The position numbers and the translations under genes are program-made. The notes beneath the pieces are model-generated. The model did not search any database, was not told the DNA's origin, and worked only from the letters and a program-made list of their open reading frames with translations. Shown here in pieces: positions 43,859 to 52,849 of a stretch of 64,000 nucleotides of DNA; positions within the stretch are counted from its first letter, which is position 1; every line of letters starts with the position of its first letter. Location of the stretch: NCBI GenBank assembly GCA_964490845.1, contig CAZBED010000001.1, positions 620,001 to 684,000 of the forward strand, read 5' to 3'. Source of the stretch: JADJSS01 sp964490845 (GTDB taxonomy: Bacteria > Bacteroidota > Bacteroidia > Chitinophagales > JADIYW01).

Positions 43859-45604
43859 ATGTACAGAACTCACACGTGCGGCGAATTAAGACTGGAACAT
43901 GTCAACCAGCAGGTAAAACTTTCCGGATGGGTACAAACCACCCGTAACTTTGGTGAATTGCTTTTTTTGGATTTGCGTGACCGATATGGTATCACACAAT
44001 TAGTGTTTAATATGGATGCTAATCCGATGCTGGCGGAACGCGCCAAACGTTTGGGCCGTGAGTTTGTACTGCAGGCAGAAGGGAAAGTGGTGGAGCGTTC
44101 CAACAAGAATCCCAAGAACCCGACAGGCGATATAGAAATCATCGTCAATGATTTTCGCATCCTCTCGGAATCAAAAGTTCCGCCGTTTACCATCGAAAAT
44201 GAAACCGACGGCGGCGACGATATCCGCATGCAATACCGCTACCTTGATTTGCGCAGAAATGAGGTGCAGGAAAAAATCATCTTTCGACATAAAGTGGGCC
44301 ATGAAGTGAGGACATATCTGAATGCAAATGGCTTTCTGGACATCGAAACTCCATTCCTTATCAAATCCACGCCTGAAGGTGCACGCGATTTCGTGGTGCC
44401 GAGCCGCATGAATCCCGGACAATTTTACGCATTACCGCAATCCCCCCAAACCTTTAAGCAGTTGCTGATGGTTTCCGGGTTTGACAAATACTACCAGATC
44501 ACCCGTTGTTTCCGCGATGAAGATTTACGCGCCGACAGACAGCCGGAATTCACACAGATAGACTGCGAAATGTCGTATGTAGAACAGGAGGATATTTTGA
44601 ACATGTTCGAGGGTTTGATTAAACATGTTTTCAAAACCGTGAAAGGTATTGAACTCGGTGATTTCCCGCGTATGCAATACGACGATGCCATAAAAATCTA
44701 CGGCAGCGACAAACCGGATATCCGCTTCGGAATGCTATTCGTTGAAATGAACGATATCGTAAAAGGCAAAGGTTTCGGAGTGTTCGATAATGCGGAATTA
44801 GTAATTGGTATTAATGCGGGTGGATGCGCGGAATTTACCCGCAAGCAACTGGATGAACTGACCGACTTTGTGAAACGCCCGCAAATCGGAGCTACCGGTT
44901 TGATTTATTTACGATGGAATACCGATGGTACTTTAAAATCTTCAGTTGATAAATTTTACAATGAAGATGAATTGAAAAGATGGGCTGAAAATGCGAGCAT
45001 GAAACCCGGTGATTTGCTATTGGTTTTATGTGGCAACACCGATAAGGTGCGCAAGCAAATGAATGAACTGCGCCTGGAAATGGGCAACCGCCTGGGCCTG
45101 CGGAAAAAAGACGATTTCAAACCACTGTGGGTACTGGACTTTCCGTTGCTGGAATATAATGAAGAAGAAAACAGGCATTTTGCGATGCACCACCCGTTCA
45201 CATCGCCGAAGAAAGAAGACATTGAATTTTTATATACCGATCCGGCACGCGTACGTGCGGATGCCTACGATTTGGCCATCAACGGTGTGGAAGTGGGAGG
45301 CGGCTCTATCCGTATTTTTGAGAAAGGGTTACAGGCAGAAATGTTCAAACGCTTAGGTTTCACGGAAGAAGAAGCACAGAAACAATTCGGCTTTTTGATG
45401 AATGCGTTTGAATATGGAGCACCGCCGCACGGCGGTTTGGCCTTCGGCTTCGACCGTTTGTGTGCTGTAATGAACGGCGTGGATTCTATCCGCGACTACA
45501 TTGCTTTCCCGAAAAACAATTCAGGCAGGGATATGATGCTGGATTCACCAAGTACGATTGATGAGAAACAATTGAAAGAGTTAAATATTAAGACGACGAT
45601 ATGA
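43859..45604 (+). CDS. aspS: Aspartyl-tRNA synthetase
   Basis: The 581-residue class II synthetase is of the bacterial type: OB-fold anticodon domain (GELRLEHVNQQVKLSGWVQTTRNFG), the class II core with FLDIETPFLIKSTPEGARDF and QSPQTFKQLLM, a GAD insertion, and motif 3 GLAFGFDRL. It charges tRNA-Asp. The start ATG follows the dispersed leader repeat. Confidence 0.97.
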   Translation: MYRTHTCGELRLEHVNQQVKLSGWVQTTRNFGELLFLDLRDRYGITQLVFNMDANPMLAERAKRLGREFVLQAEGKVVERSNKNPKNPTGDIEIIVNDFRILSESKVPPFTIENETDGGDDIRMQYRYLDLRRNEVQEKIIFRHKVGHEVRTYLNANGFLDIETPFLIKSTPEGARDFVVPSRMNPGQFYALPQSPQTFKQLLMVSGFDKYYQITRCFRDEDLRADRQPEFTQIDCEMSYVEQEDILNMFEGLIKHVFKTVKGIELGDFPRMQYDDAIKIYGSDKPDIRFGMLFVEMNDIVKGKGFGVFDNAELVIGINAGGCAEFTRKQLDELTDFVKRPQIGATGLIYLRWNTDGTLKSSVDKFYNEDELKRWAENASMKPGDLLLVLCGNTDKVRKQMNELRLEMGNRLGLRKKDDFKPLWVLDFPLLEYNEEENRHFAMHHPFTSPKKEDIEFLYTDPARVRADAYDLAINGVEVGGGSIRIFEKGLQAEMFKRLGFTEEEAQKQFGFLMNAFEYGAPPHGGLAFGFDRLCAVMNGVDSIRDYIAFPKNNSGRDMMLDSPSTIDEKQLKELNIKTTI

Positions 45605-45758
45605 GGTACAAATTTCGTTCAGTGTTGTTTCCTATTCTACCTTAACGAACATAAATTTACATAAAAATCTTTCTTTCTATTGATTAGCCAAATAGAAAAC
45701 CCTGTTTGCATGTTACCATATGTAGATTTTTCTGTATATATTTATAAAAATTAAGACT

Positions 45759-46370
45759 ATGAAAAAAATTCTTTATTCCCCGATTCAATTCCTTTTCTGT
45801 GTTATGAGCATTATTCTGATGATTACAATATGCTCTTGCAGTAAAAATTCAGACGATCCCACTATTGAGGATGGTATATTAAATATTACACTCACCTATT
45901 CGGGTGCCCCCGGTACCAATACAGATACCAGTTTTAAAACACTGGGCGGAGTAAAACTGAGTTTCCTTTTACAAACCACCGACGATGAGAAGATTATAAA
46001 TTTTGACGGCTTTGGCAGTACCGAATTTTTGAATGACAATAATCTAACCATCAATGGAACAACAAAAGGTTTTTTACGAATGAGCATAGAAGGTACACTT
46101 ATTGACAGCACTTCTGCGCTATGGCTCACCGGCATGACTCCGAATACCGGCGGATTTTTATACTTCAAAGATATCAACCCTTTACCTGGAGACAGCTCGG
46201 GTATAAACGGACAGGGCGATAAATTCATTGCATTTCGTAAAGGAAGCGGCTCAACTTACAACTACGGCTGGATTAAGGTAAATGTTTCAGCAGATGCAAA
46301 TACGTTGATATTAAAAGATATAGCTTACTGTACGGTTACTAATAAGCCAATAGAAATTGGTGACAAATAA
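45759..46370 (+). CDS. Lipoprotein of unknown function
   Basis: The 203-residue protein has a lipoprotein signal ending at C27 (MITICSCSKNSDD); the acidic residues just after the cysteine resemble the surface-export signals of Bacteroidota lipoproteins. The mature part looks like a single beta-rich domain with repeated aromatic and glycine positions. I do not recognise a family. It stands alone, with an AT-rich 154-bp upstream region. Confidence 0.75.
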   Translation: MKKILYSPIQFLFCVMSIILMITICSCSKNSDDPTIEDGILNITLTYSGAPGTNTDTSFKTLGGVKLSFLLQTTDDEKIINFDGFGSTEFLNDNNLTINGTTKGFLRMSIEGTLIDSTSALWLTGMTPNTGGFLYFKDINPLPGDSSGINGQGDKFIAFRKGSGSTYNYGWIKVNVSADANTLILKDIAYCTVTNKPIEIGDK

Positions 46371-46565
46371 TTTCTTTTCAGTCAAAGAATAATTCAAAAA
46401 TTGCTTTACAACAAATAAGCGTCTACAATAAGTCGTTTTCGTGTCCCTGGGGCTCAACACCCAATAAACATTTGTCAAGAAATTAATAGTTTCAAAAAAA
46501 ACCACTTATAAATAGTTAGAATTGTTTAACTTTTTAGTAAATTCAGGAAACTAAATCCAAACCAA

Positions 46566-47234
46566 ATGAAAAAGTATTTCCAACGATTTATGATGCTGCT
46601 GGTTGTTGCATCTTCCCTTTCCTTCGTTTCCTGCCAAAAACAGACAGCTGCCATCGCTACAGAAGCCTTAGATGTCAGACTATCCAAAGACCAGGCGTTT
46701 AAAGATGTACTTACATCTGCTGCTGACCTTGGAACCAAACTGGACATCCAGTCACTCAGTAATGATGCCAATCTCGCTGAATTAAGAAGTATCGCTGCGG
46801 GTATCAATAATAAAACAGCTACTCCTCAAGATTACAACAGAATCAAAGCCATTACAGGCGTTTCTTATGATGAATTCATCGTCGATTTACAAAAATTCGG
46901 GTTATCGCTGAACACATTGGCAAAAAAATATCCGGAATTGAGCAAAATGAACCAGAATGATTTATCTGTTACATTCACTAAGGCTATCAAAGCCAACCCT
47001 GAATTACAGAATTTCATCAGCAATCCGGCAGGTGTAACCGGACGAATAGCTGCTTGCCCGTTAAAAGACTTATGTAATTTGGCAGTTATTTTAGCTAAAC
47101 TTTTCGGCGGTGATGCACTTTGTGCTGCTATCAGTGTTTCCACTATTCCTGTCATTGGGGGTGTGCTATGTCAGATTATCCTTACTTTAGGAGCATCTAT
47201 CCTTACAGCTATCTGCAACGCTTTACCTTGCTAA
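46566..47234 (+). CDS. Lipoprotein with a cysteine-rich hydrophobic C-terminal tail
   Basis: The 222-residue protein has a lipoprotein signal (SFVSCQK, C23) and a helical middle region. Residues about 163-222 are strongly hydrophobic with six cysteines (ACPLKDLCNLAV, GGDALCAAISV, GGVLCQIIL, TAICNALPC). I do not recognise a family. A helical hydrophobic tail with regular cysteines on a lipid-anchored protein is unusual. It is monocistronic with its own terminator. Confidence 0.72.
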   Translation: MKKYFQRFMMLLVVASSLSFVSCQKQTAAIATEALDVRLSKDQAFKDVLTSAADLGTKLDIQSLSNDANLAELRSIAAGINNKTATPQDYNRIKAITGVSYDEFIVDLQKFGLSLNTLAKKYPELSKMNQNDLSVTFTKAIKANPELQNFISNPAGVTGRIAACPLKDLCNLAVILAKLFGGDALCAAISVSTIPVIGGVLCQIILTLGASILTAICNALPC

Positions 47235-47256
47235 ACACAAACTTTTCATTCTATAT

Positions 47257-47287
47257 AAGGCTGTCATAAATGACAGCCTTTTTTTAT
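47257..47287 (+). terminator. Terminator of the Cys-rich lipoprotein gene
   Basis: Arms AAGGCTGTCA and TGACAGCCTT with a TAAA loop are followed by a run of T. The stem is 23 bp after the stop codon. Confidence 0.9.
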
Positions 47288-47320
47288 ATTTGAATCTATA
47301 AAGAAAAACTGACAATAATC

Positions 47321-47788
47321 ATGCGGGCAGTGGCATCCATCATACAAAACCTAGAAGAGACACGCAGAAGAAGTATTAAGATATGGGAAAGCATCCCTGA
47401 AACCTATTGGCACTGGAAGACAGACAGTACTTCATTGTCGCTGATAGAAACTGTACGCCACATATTAGATGGTGATGAATGGTACAAACAACATATTCAA
47501 GACAGAGATACCGTTAACCTGAATTATGAAAAAATTTTTGGTGAACGGACCTATCTTTCTATACAGAATGAGCTGGAAATTAACAGAAAAAGCAGATCGA
47601 ATTTTATTACATACCTGCAATCCTTTTCTGATTCGGATTTAGAAACCATACTTATTATGCGAAGAAACGGAACAAAAAGCCTGAGCCTCTTTTTAACGGA
47701 AATTGCATATCACGAAGCTTTTCACGCAGGACAAATCCAGTTATGTTTGCGCATATTGCATGTTCCAAGAGAAAATATATGGGATTAA
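47321..47788 (+). CDS. DinB-family protein
   Basis: The 155-residue four-helix protein has the DinB-like histidine pattern: H in ETVRHILDGDEW, and AYHEAFHAGQI near the C-terminus, where the two histidines help bind a metal. DinB-like proteins are thiol-dependent transferases or of unknown function. The gene has a short gap to the truncated haemoglobin gene. Confidence 0.85.
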   Translation: MRAVASIIQNLEETRRRSIKIWESIPETYWHWKTDSTSLSLIETVRHILDGDEWYKQHIQDRDTVNLNYEKIFGERTYLSIQNELEINRKSRSNFITYLQSFSDSDLETILIMRRNGTKSLSLFLTEIAYHEAFHAGQIQLCLRILHVPRENIWD

Positions 47789-47821
47789 CATCCAAAAACG
47801 AAAACCTCTTTACAATTTGGG

Positions 47822-47829
47822 TAACTTTG
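47822..47829 (+). promoter_or_regulatory. -7 element TAACTTTG of the truncated haemoglobin gene
   Basis: The exact TAnnTTTG match is 16 bp before the ATG, suggesting that the globin gene has its own promoter and a short leader. No -33 box at 19 bases was found. Confidence 0.4.
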
Positions 47830-47845
47830 CAGAACAAATTAAAGA

Positions 47846-48235
47846 ATGAAACAAGACATTACCACCCGACAGGACATCGACACTTTGGTAAAACTCTTTT
47901 ATGATAAATTATTACAGGATGAAATCCTGCATACTATCTTTCAGGAAACCGTACTTTCTCATTTAGAAAAGCACCTTACTGTCATCGCCAGTTTCTGGGA
48001 CAGTATCTTACTAGACGCGGATGTGTACAGAGGCAATGTAACAGAAAAACACATTTCCTTAGACAAACAATTCCCCCTGCATGAAAAAGAATTTAACCGC
48101 TGGCTCTTTCTGTGGAAACAAACGGTAGATGAATTGTATGCAGGCAAGAAAGCGGAAATGGCAAAATTCCGAGCACAATCCATAGCGGATATTATGCGCT
48201 ATAAGATAGATTTTATCAATAAAAATAAATCGTAA
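47846..48235 (+). CDS. Group III truncated haemoglobin
   Basis: The 129-residue globin has the group III pattern: a short N-terminal region, FYDKLLQDEIL, and the proximal His in PLHEKEFNRWLFLWKQTVDEL. Group III globins bind O2 and NO and are often linked to microaerobic or nitrosative stress. It sits upstream of a VIT1-like iron/manganese transporter and complements the RIC/Nor functions at the left of the window. Confidence 0.88.
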   Translation: MKQDITTRQDIDTLVKLFYDKLLQDEILHTIFQETVLSHLEKHLTVIASFWDSILLDADVYRGNVTEKHISLDKQFPLHEKEFNRWLFLWKQTVDELYAGKKAEMAKFRAQSIADIMRYKIDFINKNKS

Positions 48236-48258
48236 ATTGCAATACAAATCATACCACT

Positions 48259-48981
48259 ATGCACTTACATCCCGAACAAGACAGAAGCCTTATTGACCAT
48301 AACGAAGAACACATAAAAAGTTCTGATTTCATTAAGGATATTGTAATCGGCATGTCCGATGGCTTAACGGTTCCTTTTGCGCTCGCAGCCGGCCTTAGCG
48401 GCGCCGTTGATTCCGCCTCTCTTGTAGTTACCGCAGGTATTGCGGAAATCGCGGCTGGCTCTATCGCTATGGGATTAGGCGGTTATCTGGCAGGACGGGC
48501 AGAGATTGACCATTTCGACTCTGAACAAAAAAGGGAGTATTACGAAGTGGAGCATTTGAAAGAAAAAGAGGTGGCGGAAACAGAAGAGATATTCGCATCC
48601 ATGGGATTGAGTGAATCTACGGTAAAGGCCGCTGTGCAGGAACTTTCCTTAGATAAAGACAAGTGGGTCAATTTTATGATGAAATACGAACTGGATCTGG
48701 AAACCCCTGACCCGAAGCGCGCGCGTAATTCCGCTTTAACAATAGGTTTCTCCTACATTGCCGGCGGAATTATCCCTTTATCACCTTACTTTTTCGTTGA
48801 CCACCCTGCTGATGGCCTGTTATTTTCCGCTGTTGTCACACTCATCAGTTTATTTGTATTCGGGTATTTTAAATCTAAACTTACCGGACAGCCTTTATTT
48901 AAAGGTGCTCTTAAGGTAACCGCGATTGGAGCCATCGCCGCAGCTGCAGCCTATGGAATCGCTAAATTATTCGGGGGATAA
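48259..48981 (+). CDS. VIT1/CCC1-family iron or manganese transporter
   Basis: The 240-residue protein has the CCC1/VIT1 layout: a first helix with the signature DIVIGMSDGLTVPFALAAGLSG, a second pair of helices with AEIAAGSIAMGLGGYLAGRAE, then a cytoplasmic charged helical region (EREYYEVEHLKEKEVAETEE-like) that binds metal in VIT1, and three C-terminal helices. It exports or sequesters Fe(II) or Mn(II). It lies 23 bp after the globin gene and is probably co-transcribed. Confidence 0.92.
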   Translation: MHLHPEQDRSLIDHNEEHIKSSDFIKDIVIGMSDGLTVPFALAAGLSGAVDSASLVVTAGIAEIAAGSIAMGLGGYLAGRAEIDHFDSEQKREYYEVEHLKEKEVAETEEIFASMGLSESTVKAAVQELSLDKDKWVNFMMKYELDLETPDPKRARNSALTIGFSYIAGGIIPLSPYFFVDHPADGLLFSAVVTLISLFVFGYFKSKLTGQPLFKGALKVTAIGAIAAAAAYGIAKLFGG

Positions 48982-49055
48982 TATCAGCTCCTTTAAAAAA
49001 TTAATATGCGTTGTTGGTAATTCTTATTAAATTCCATTATAAAACTACACATCCT

Positions 49056-49846
49056 ATGGAAAATCAAGAATTAGACAATGAATTATTAGACCAGAAAGAC
49101 GGAAAGTCGCTCCGCTCATTACTGGACAATGGTTACGAAACCAACGCTGTAGAATACATCAAGAAAGGAATAGAAATCTTTAAACAGGATATTGGCTCTT
49201 TTATCGGGTTTGTTCTGATTATTGCTGTTGCACAAGGCATCATAAGTTCGATACCATTTGTAAAAGGATTCGCGAGTGCGCTCATAGCTCCCCTCATGGC
49301 GGGTGGGTTTATCGTTGCCAAGATGATTGATAAAAAAGAAATACACAGTTTCTCCAATTTTTTTGACGGTACCAAAAAATATACCCCCCTGTTGATTGTT
49401 ACCATTATCCCTACCGTCATTGTTGCTGCCATTTTCTTAATTATTGGCGGATGGTCTTACTTTAAAATATCGTTCCTTGGAATCAAACCTGCATTTAGTT
49501 TTAATGACTTTAACGGAATGGGCAGATTCTCAGGTGCTATGTTTGGTTTGGCAGGCACAGAGCAGGCTTAGCCGGCCTGATAGCGGGCATCGTTTCCATC
49601 CTATTTATGTTCGGCTCCTTTTTAGTCTTATTTGAAAATTTTGAACCCGTAAAAGCGCTGGATATCAGCAGGAAAATTATTGGCAAGAAATTTCTGAACT
49701 GGATTGGTTTCTTGTTTTTAATTGTATTGTTCAACGCTGCCGGAGCTATTTGTCTTTTAGTTGGCTTATTGGTTACGATACCGAGCAGTATCTGTGCATT
49801 ATATGTAGCCTATGAAGATGTGGTGGGACTAAACCTGAAAGATTAG
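49056..49846 (+). pseudogene. Frameshifted polytopic membrane protein gene
   Basis: Two frames look like halves of one gene. The first (ATG 49056, stop about 49571) encodes a charged N-terminus and membrane segments ending in ...GAMFGLAGTEQA. The second, in another frame, can be read from about 49562 (AGLAGLIAGIVSILFMFGSFLVLF) to 49846 and continues with similar membrane segments. The junction lies within 49550-49570, at GGCAGGCACAGAGCAGGC. Restored, the protein would be about 263 residues with five or six helices. No family is recognised. It could be a real pseudogene, a sequencing error or, less likely, programmed frameshifting. Confidence 0.75.
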
Positions 49847-51916
49847 TTATTTAAGCATCTTATCCAGCAAGACAAAGAACTGCTCCACATCAAATGGTTT
49901 GGGCAAGTACCCGTCAAAACCAAAAGTCAGGAATTCATTATCACCATCCGTAATAAGACTGGCTGTGCTGGCTATGACTTTTATCTTCTTTAGTTTCTTG
50001 TCTTTTCGAATTGCAGATAATGCTTCAAAACCGTTCATTTCAGGCATATCCAAATCCATTACCACCAAATCAACACGATTCTCCTTTAATTGTTCAAGTG
50101 CCTGTAGTCCGTTCTCTGCCTGATGTATGCTTATCTCTTTATTAAAAAATCGGAGTGTTTCGCTTAGCACAAATCTGTTATCCTCGAAATCATCCGCAAT
50201 CAATATGGATTTGCCGCTGAGGAAAAGTGCATCTTTCCGAATGGCAGCAAAATCTGTCTCTGTTTGCACCGGAGCCTTTTCAAATGGGAGGTTGATAATA
50301 AAACGGGTACCTTCATTTATCTTGCTTTTTATAGTAATGGTTCCATTCATTAATTCCACCAGTTTTTTGGAAATGGCCAAACCGAGTCCTGTTCCTTTAT
50401 ATTTCTTCTGCACCTTTGTTCTCACCTGTTCATACTCGTCAAAGATGGCATGAAGTTTATTCTTAGGGATGCCGATTCCTGTATCACGCACTTCCAATTG
50501 TAATGTGTTTTTGTTTTTCAGAACCACCTGAAAATAAATGCTGCCCTGCGCTGTAAACTTAATGGCATTGCTTATTAAATTGGTCAGCACTTGTGTAAGC
50601 CTAAGGGGATCAGCGAAAATCGGAAAATCAATCTTTCCATCTACCTTGTTGGACAGTAATAAATTCTTGGCTTCTGCGGACTGCTCCATAGTAGACTGAA
50701 TACTTTCAAAAATTTCATGCAGCCAAACAGGTTCATATTCAATTTCCAGTCTGCCGGCCTCCATTTTGGATACATCTAAAATATCGTTGATGATTCCCAG
50801 CAGATTCTCGCCTGATTTTTTTAGCGTCTGCAGATAACGGACATGTTCCGGCTTGGGTTCATCATTCAACATTAGGGAGGAGGTGGCTAAGATAATATTC
50901 ATCGGTGTGCGGATTTCATGGCTGATGGTGGCGATAAATATACTTTTAGCCTTTGCCGTTTCTTCAGCCACCAGTCTTTCTCTTTTCGCATCTTCCAATC
51001 CTATCTTCGCATGCAGGACGTTGTTGTCATCTGAATATCCTCTCTCCAGTAATTCAAGCTTATTATCATAGTATTTCTTCACATAGTAATACGCCTTCTC
51101 GTAATTTTTTTTATGTTCGTACAACAGAGCAAGGTATTCAAATACCACCGCGCGCGTGGTATTATTACCTTCCGTCAAAAGTTTCTGTTCGGAATCTAAC
51201 AATAATTTCTCCGCCTCTTCATAATTCCCGATTTCAAACTGCATGATGCCATAACTCTTAGTAATATCGGACAAATAAGCTCCTTCATTTTCCCGGGAAT
51301 ACTTCATGCCCAGTTTGAAATATTTCTCAGCTTCCTTATACTTCTTCATCTTGCGCATCAGGATGGCATAGCTGACATGCGCCCGCAATTTTATAAGAGG
51401 CAGATTCAACTTTCGTTCTTTCTCAATAGCGTTGATTAAATATTTCTGTGCATTCTCCAGCTGGTCAGCCCAGTTAAATACATTTCCCAGCAACAGTTCA
51501 AATTCAACAATTTTATCCTTTTTTCCCAGTCGTGTAGCAAGGGATAGCCCCTGCTGGAATATATCCATCGATTTTTTAAACTGCCAGATACCCTGCTGCA
51601 GGCCCCCTATTTTTTTATACTGTGTCAGCTGCAAATCATATTCCTCATTATCTGCATAGATATGCAGTGCCTTTTCCATATTCTCAAAGGCGTGCAAAAA
51701 GTCTTTCAATTCATAAAAAATATCCCCTATATCTTCATACAATTTTGCGCATTCCACGCAATCCTTAATATCCTGTCTTTTGGAAATAATATCGGAATAG
51801 GCTTCAATGGCTTTGGCATATTCCTTGCTGTTTTTCAGGGATAATGCATGCCGGTACTTCGCCTCAAATTCGGCGCGATGTGTATCCGGAATGGTATTTT
51901 TTACCTTAATCGTCAT
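49847..51916 (-). CDS. Cytosolic TPR hybrid histidine kinase with receiver domain
   Basis: From the ATG at 51916 (MTIKVKNTIPDTHRAEF) the protein has 689 residues; the longer frame to 51991 carries an unlikely leader. The N-terminal half holds several tetratricopeptide repeats (about 20-300). A HisKA domain with the phospho-acceptor in TISHEIRTPMN follows, then an HATPase with NLISNAIKF, DTGIGIP and GTGLGLAIS. The C-terminal receiver has the phosphorylatable Asp in VVMDLDMPEMNG. No membrane helix is visible. It is divergent from a LytTR response regulator, which may be its partner. Confidence 0.93.
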   Translation of the reverse strand: MTIKVKNTIPDTHRAEFEAKYRHALSLKNSKEYAKAIEAYSDIISKRQDIKDCVECAKLYEDIGDIFYELKDFLHAFENMEKALHIYADNEEYDLQLTQYKKIGGLQQGIWQFKKSMDIFQQGLSLATRLGKKDKIVEFELLLGNVFNWADQLENAQKYLINAIEKERKLNLPLIKLRAHVSYAILMRKMKKYKEAEKYFKLGMKYSRENEGAYLSDITKSYGIMQFEIGNYEEAEKLLLDSEQKLLTEGNNTTRAVVFEYLALLYEHKKNYEKAYYYVKKYYDNKLELLERGYSDDNNVLHAKIGLEDAKRERLVAEETAKAKSIFIATISHEIRTPMNIILATSSLMLNDEPKPEHVRYLQTLKKSGENLLGIINDILDVSKMEAGRLEIEYEPVWLHEIFESIQSTMEQSAEAKNLLLSNKVDGKIDFPIFADPLRLTQVLTNLISNAIKFTAQGSIYFQVVLKNKNTLQLEVRDTGIGIPKNKLHAIFDEYEQVRTKVQKKYKGTGLGLAISKKLVELMNGTITIKSKINEGTRFIINLPFEKAPVQTETDFAAIRKDALFLSGKSILIADDFEDNRFVLSETLRFFNKEISIHQAENGLQALEQLKENRVDLVVMDLDMPEMNGFEALSAIRKDKKLKKIKVIASTASLITDGDNEFLTFGFDGYLPKPFDVEQFFVLLDKMLK

Positions 51917-51993
51917 TCTGAGGCGAGATAACTTCCATATAATTATTAAATTTAAGTATAATTTACTACATTTAGTACACGCAACAAGCAACT

Positions 51994-52764
51994 ATGATTA
52001 GTGCCGTTATTATTGAAGACGAGCCTATCTTTCAGGAAATACTCAAAAAAGCCATTCTTCAGACAGGGTTGAGTATCCGAATAGATGGTATTTGTAACTC
52101 TAAACGAGAAGCAAAGAAAATTTTGCCCTCCGTTCATCCGCAATTGATATTTCTGGATGTGGAATTAGCGGACGGAAAGGGCGTTGATTTACTGAATGAG
52201 TTAGATTCTACTGATTTTGAAATTATTTTTACCACCTCTCATGATAAATACGCCATCAATGCCATTAAGAACAATGCAGCGGATTACCTTCTAAAACCAA
52301 TCAAAGAAAAAGAGTTAAAGAAGGCTATAGAAAAGGTAGCCAAGCGATTGGAAGAAAAAGAAACCCTGAAAGAGGCATCCAGAATACAAGCTTATCTGGA
52401 CAAAATTAAATCAGAACAACAGCAAGACTCCAAACTGATGGTGCCTACAAAAGATGGCATGATTTTTCTAAAAGTCGGAGACATCATCCGGTTACAATCT
52501 GAAAGCAATTATACTTTATTTTATCTGACAGGAAATAAAAAGGTACTGGTAGCAAAAACACTCAAAAATTTCGAAGATAAATTAGTACCCTATAATTTCA
52601 TGCGGGTACACCAGTCGCATCTGATTAATCTGGCGCACATGAAAGAAATAGACCATGGCGACAATCATGTATTAATGACAGACGGCAGCAGAGTGGAAAT
52701 ATCCAAGCGCAAGAAGAAGGAGTTTTTAGACGCTTTGGGTAAAAACAACGGGACTATCGCATAA
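51994..52764 (+). CDS. LytTR-family response regulator
   Basis: The 256-residue protein has an N-terminal receiver (IIEDEP, phospho-Asp D55 in LIFLDVELAD, and the Lys in DYLLKPIKEKE) and a C-terminal LytTR DNA-binding domain (GDIIRLQSESNYTLFYL, MRVHQSHLINLAHM). LytTR proteins bind DNA with beta strands and control surface and biofilm genes. It is divergently transcribed from the TPR hybrid kinase, with 77 bp between the start codons. Confidence 0.95.
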   Translation: MISAVIIEDEPIFQEILKKAILQTGLSIRIDGICNSKREAKKILPSVHPQLIFLDVELADGKGVDLLNELDSTDFEIIFTTSHDKYAINAIKNNAADYLLKPIKEKELKKAIEKVAKRLEEKETLKEASRIQAYLDKIKSEQQQDSKLMVPTKDGMIFLKVGDIIRLQSESNYTLFYLTGNKKVLVAKTLKNFEDKLVPYNFMRVHQSHLINLAHMKEIDHGDNHVLMTDGSRVEISKRKKKEFLDALGKNNGTIA

Positions 52765-52795
52765 TCCGGATAAAATTTTTTACAGTTATTATAAT

Positions 52796-52826
52796 AAAAT
52801 CCGCCGCCCTATGGGCGGCGGATTTT
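52796..52826. terminator. Strong bidirectional terminator
   Basis: The arms AAAATCCGCCGCCC and GGGCGGCGGATTTT around TAT form a 14-bp GC-rich stem. It ends the LytTR gene on the plus strand and the M43 protease gene on the minus strand. Confidence 0.92.
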
Positions 52827-52849
52827 ATCTTTATTCAGAATCTATTTAC

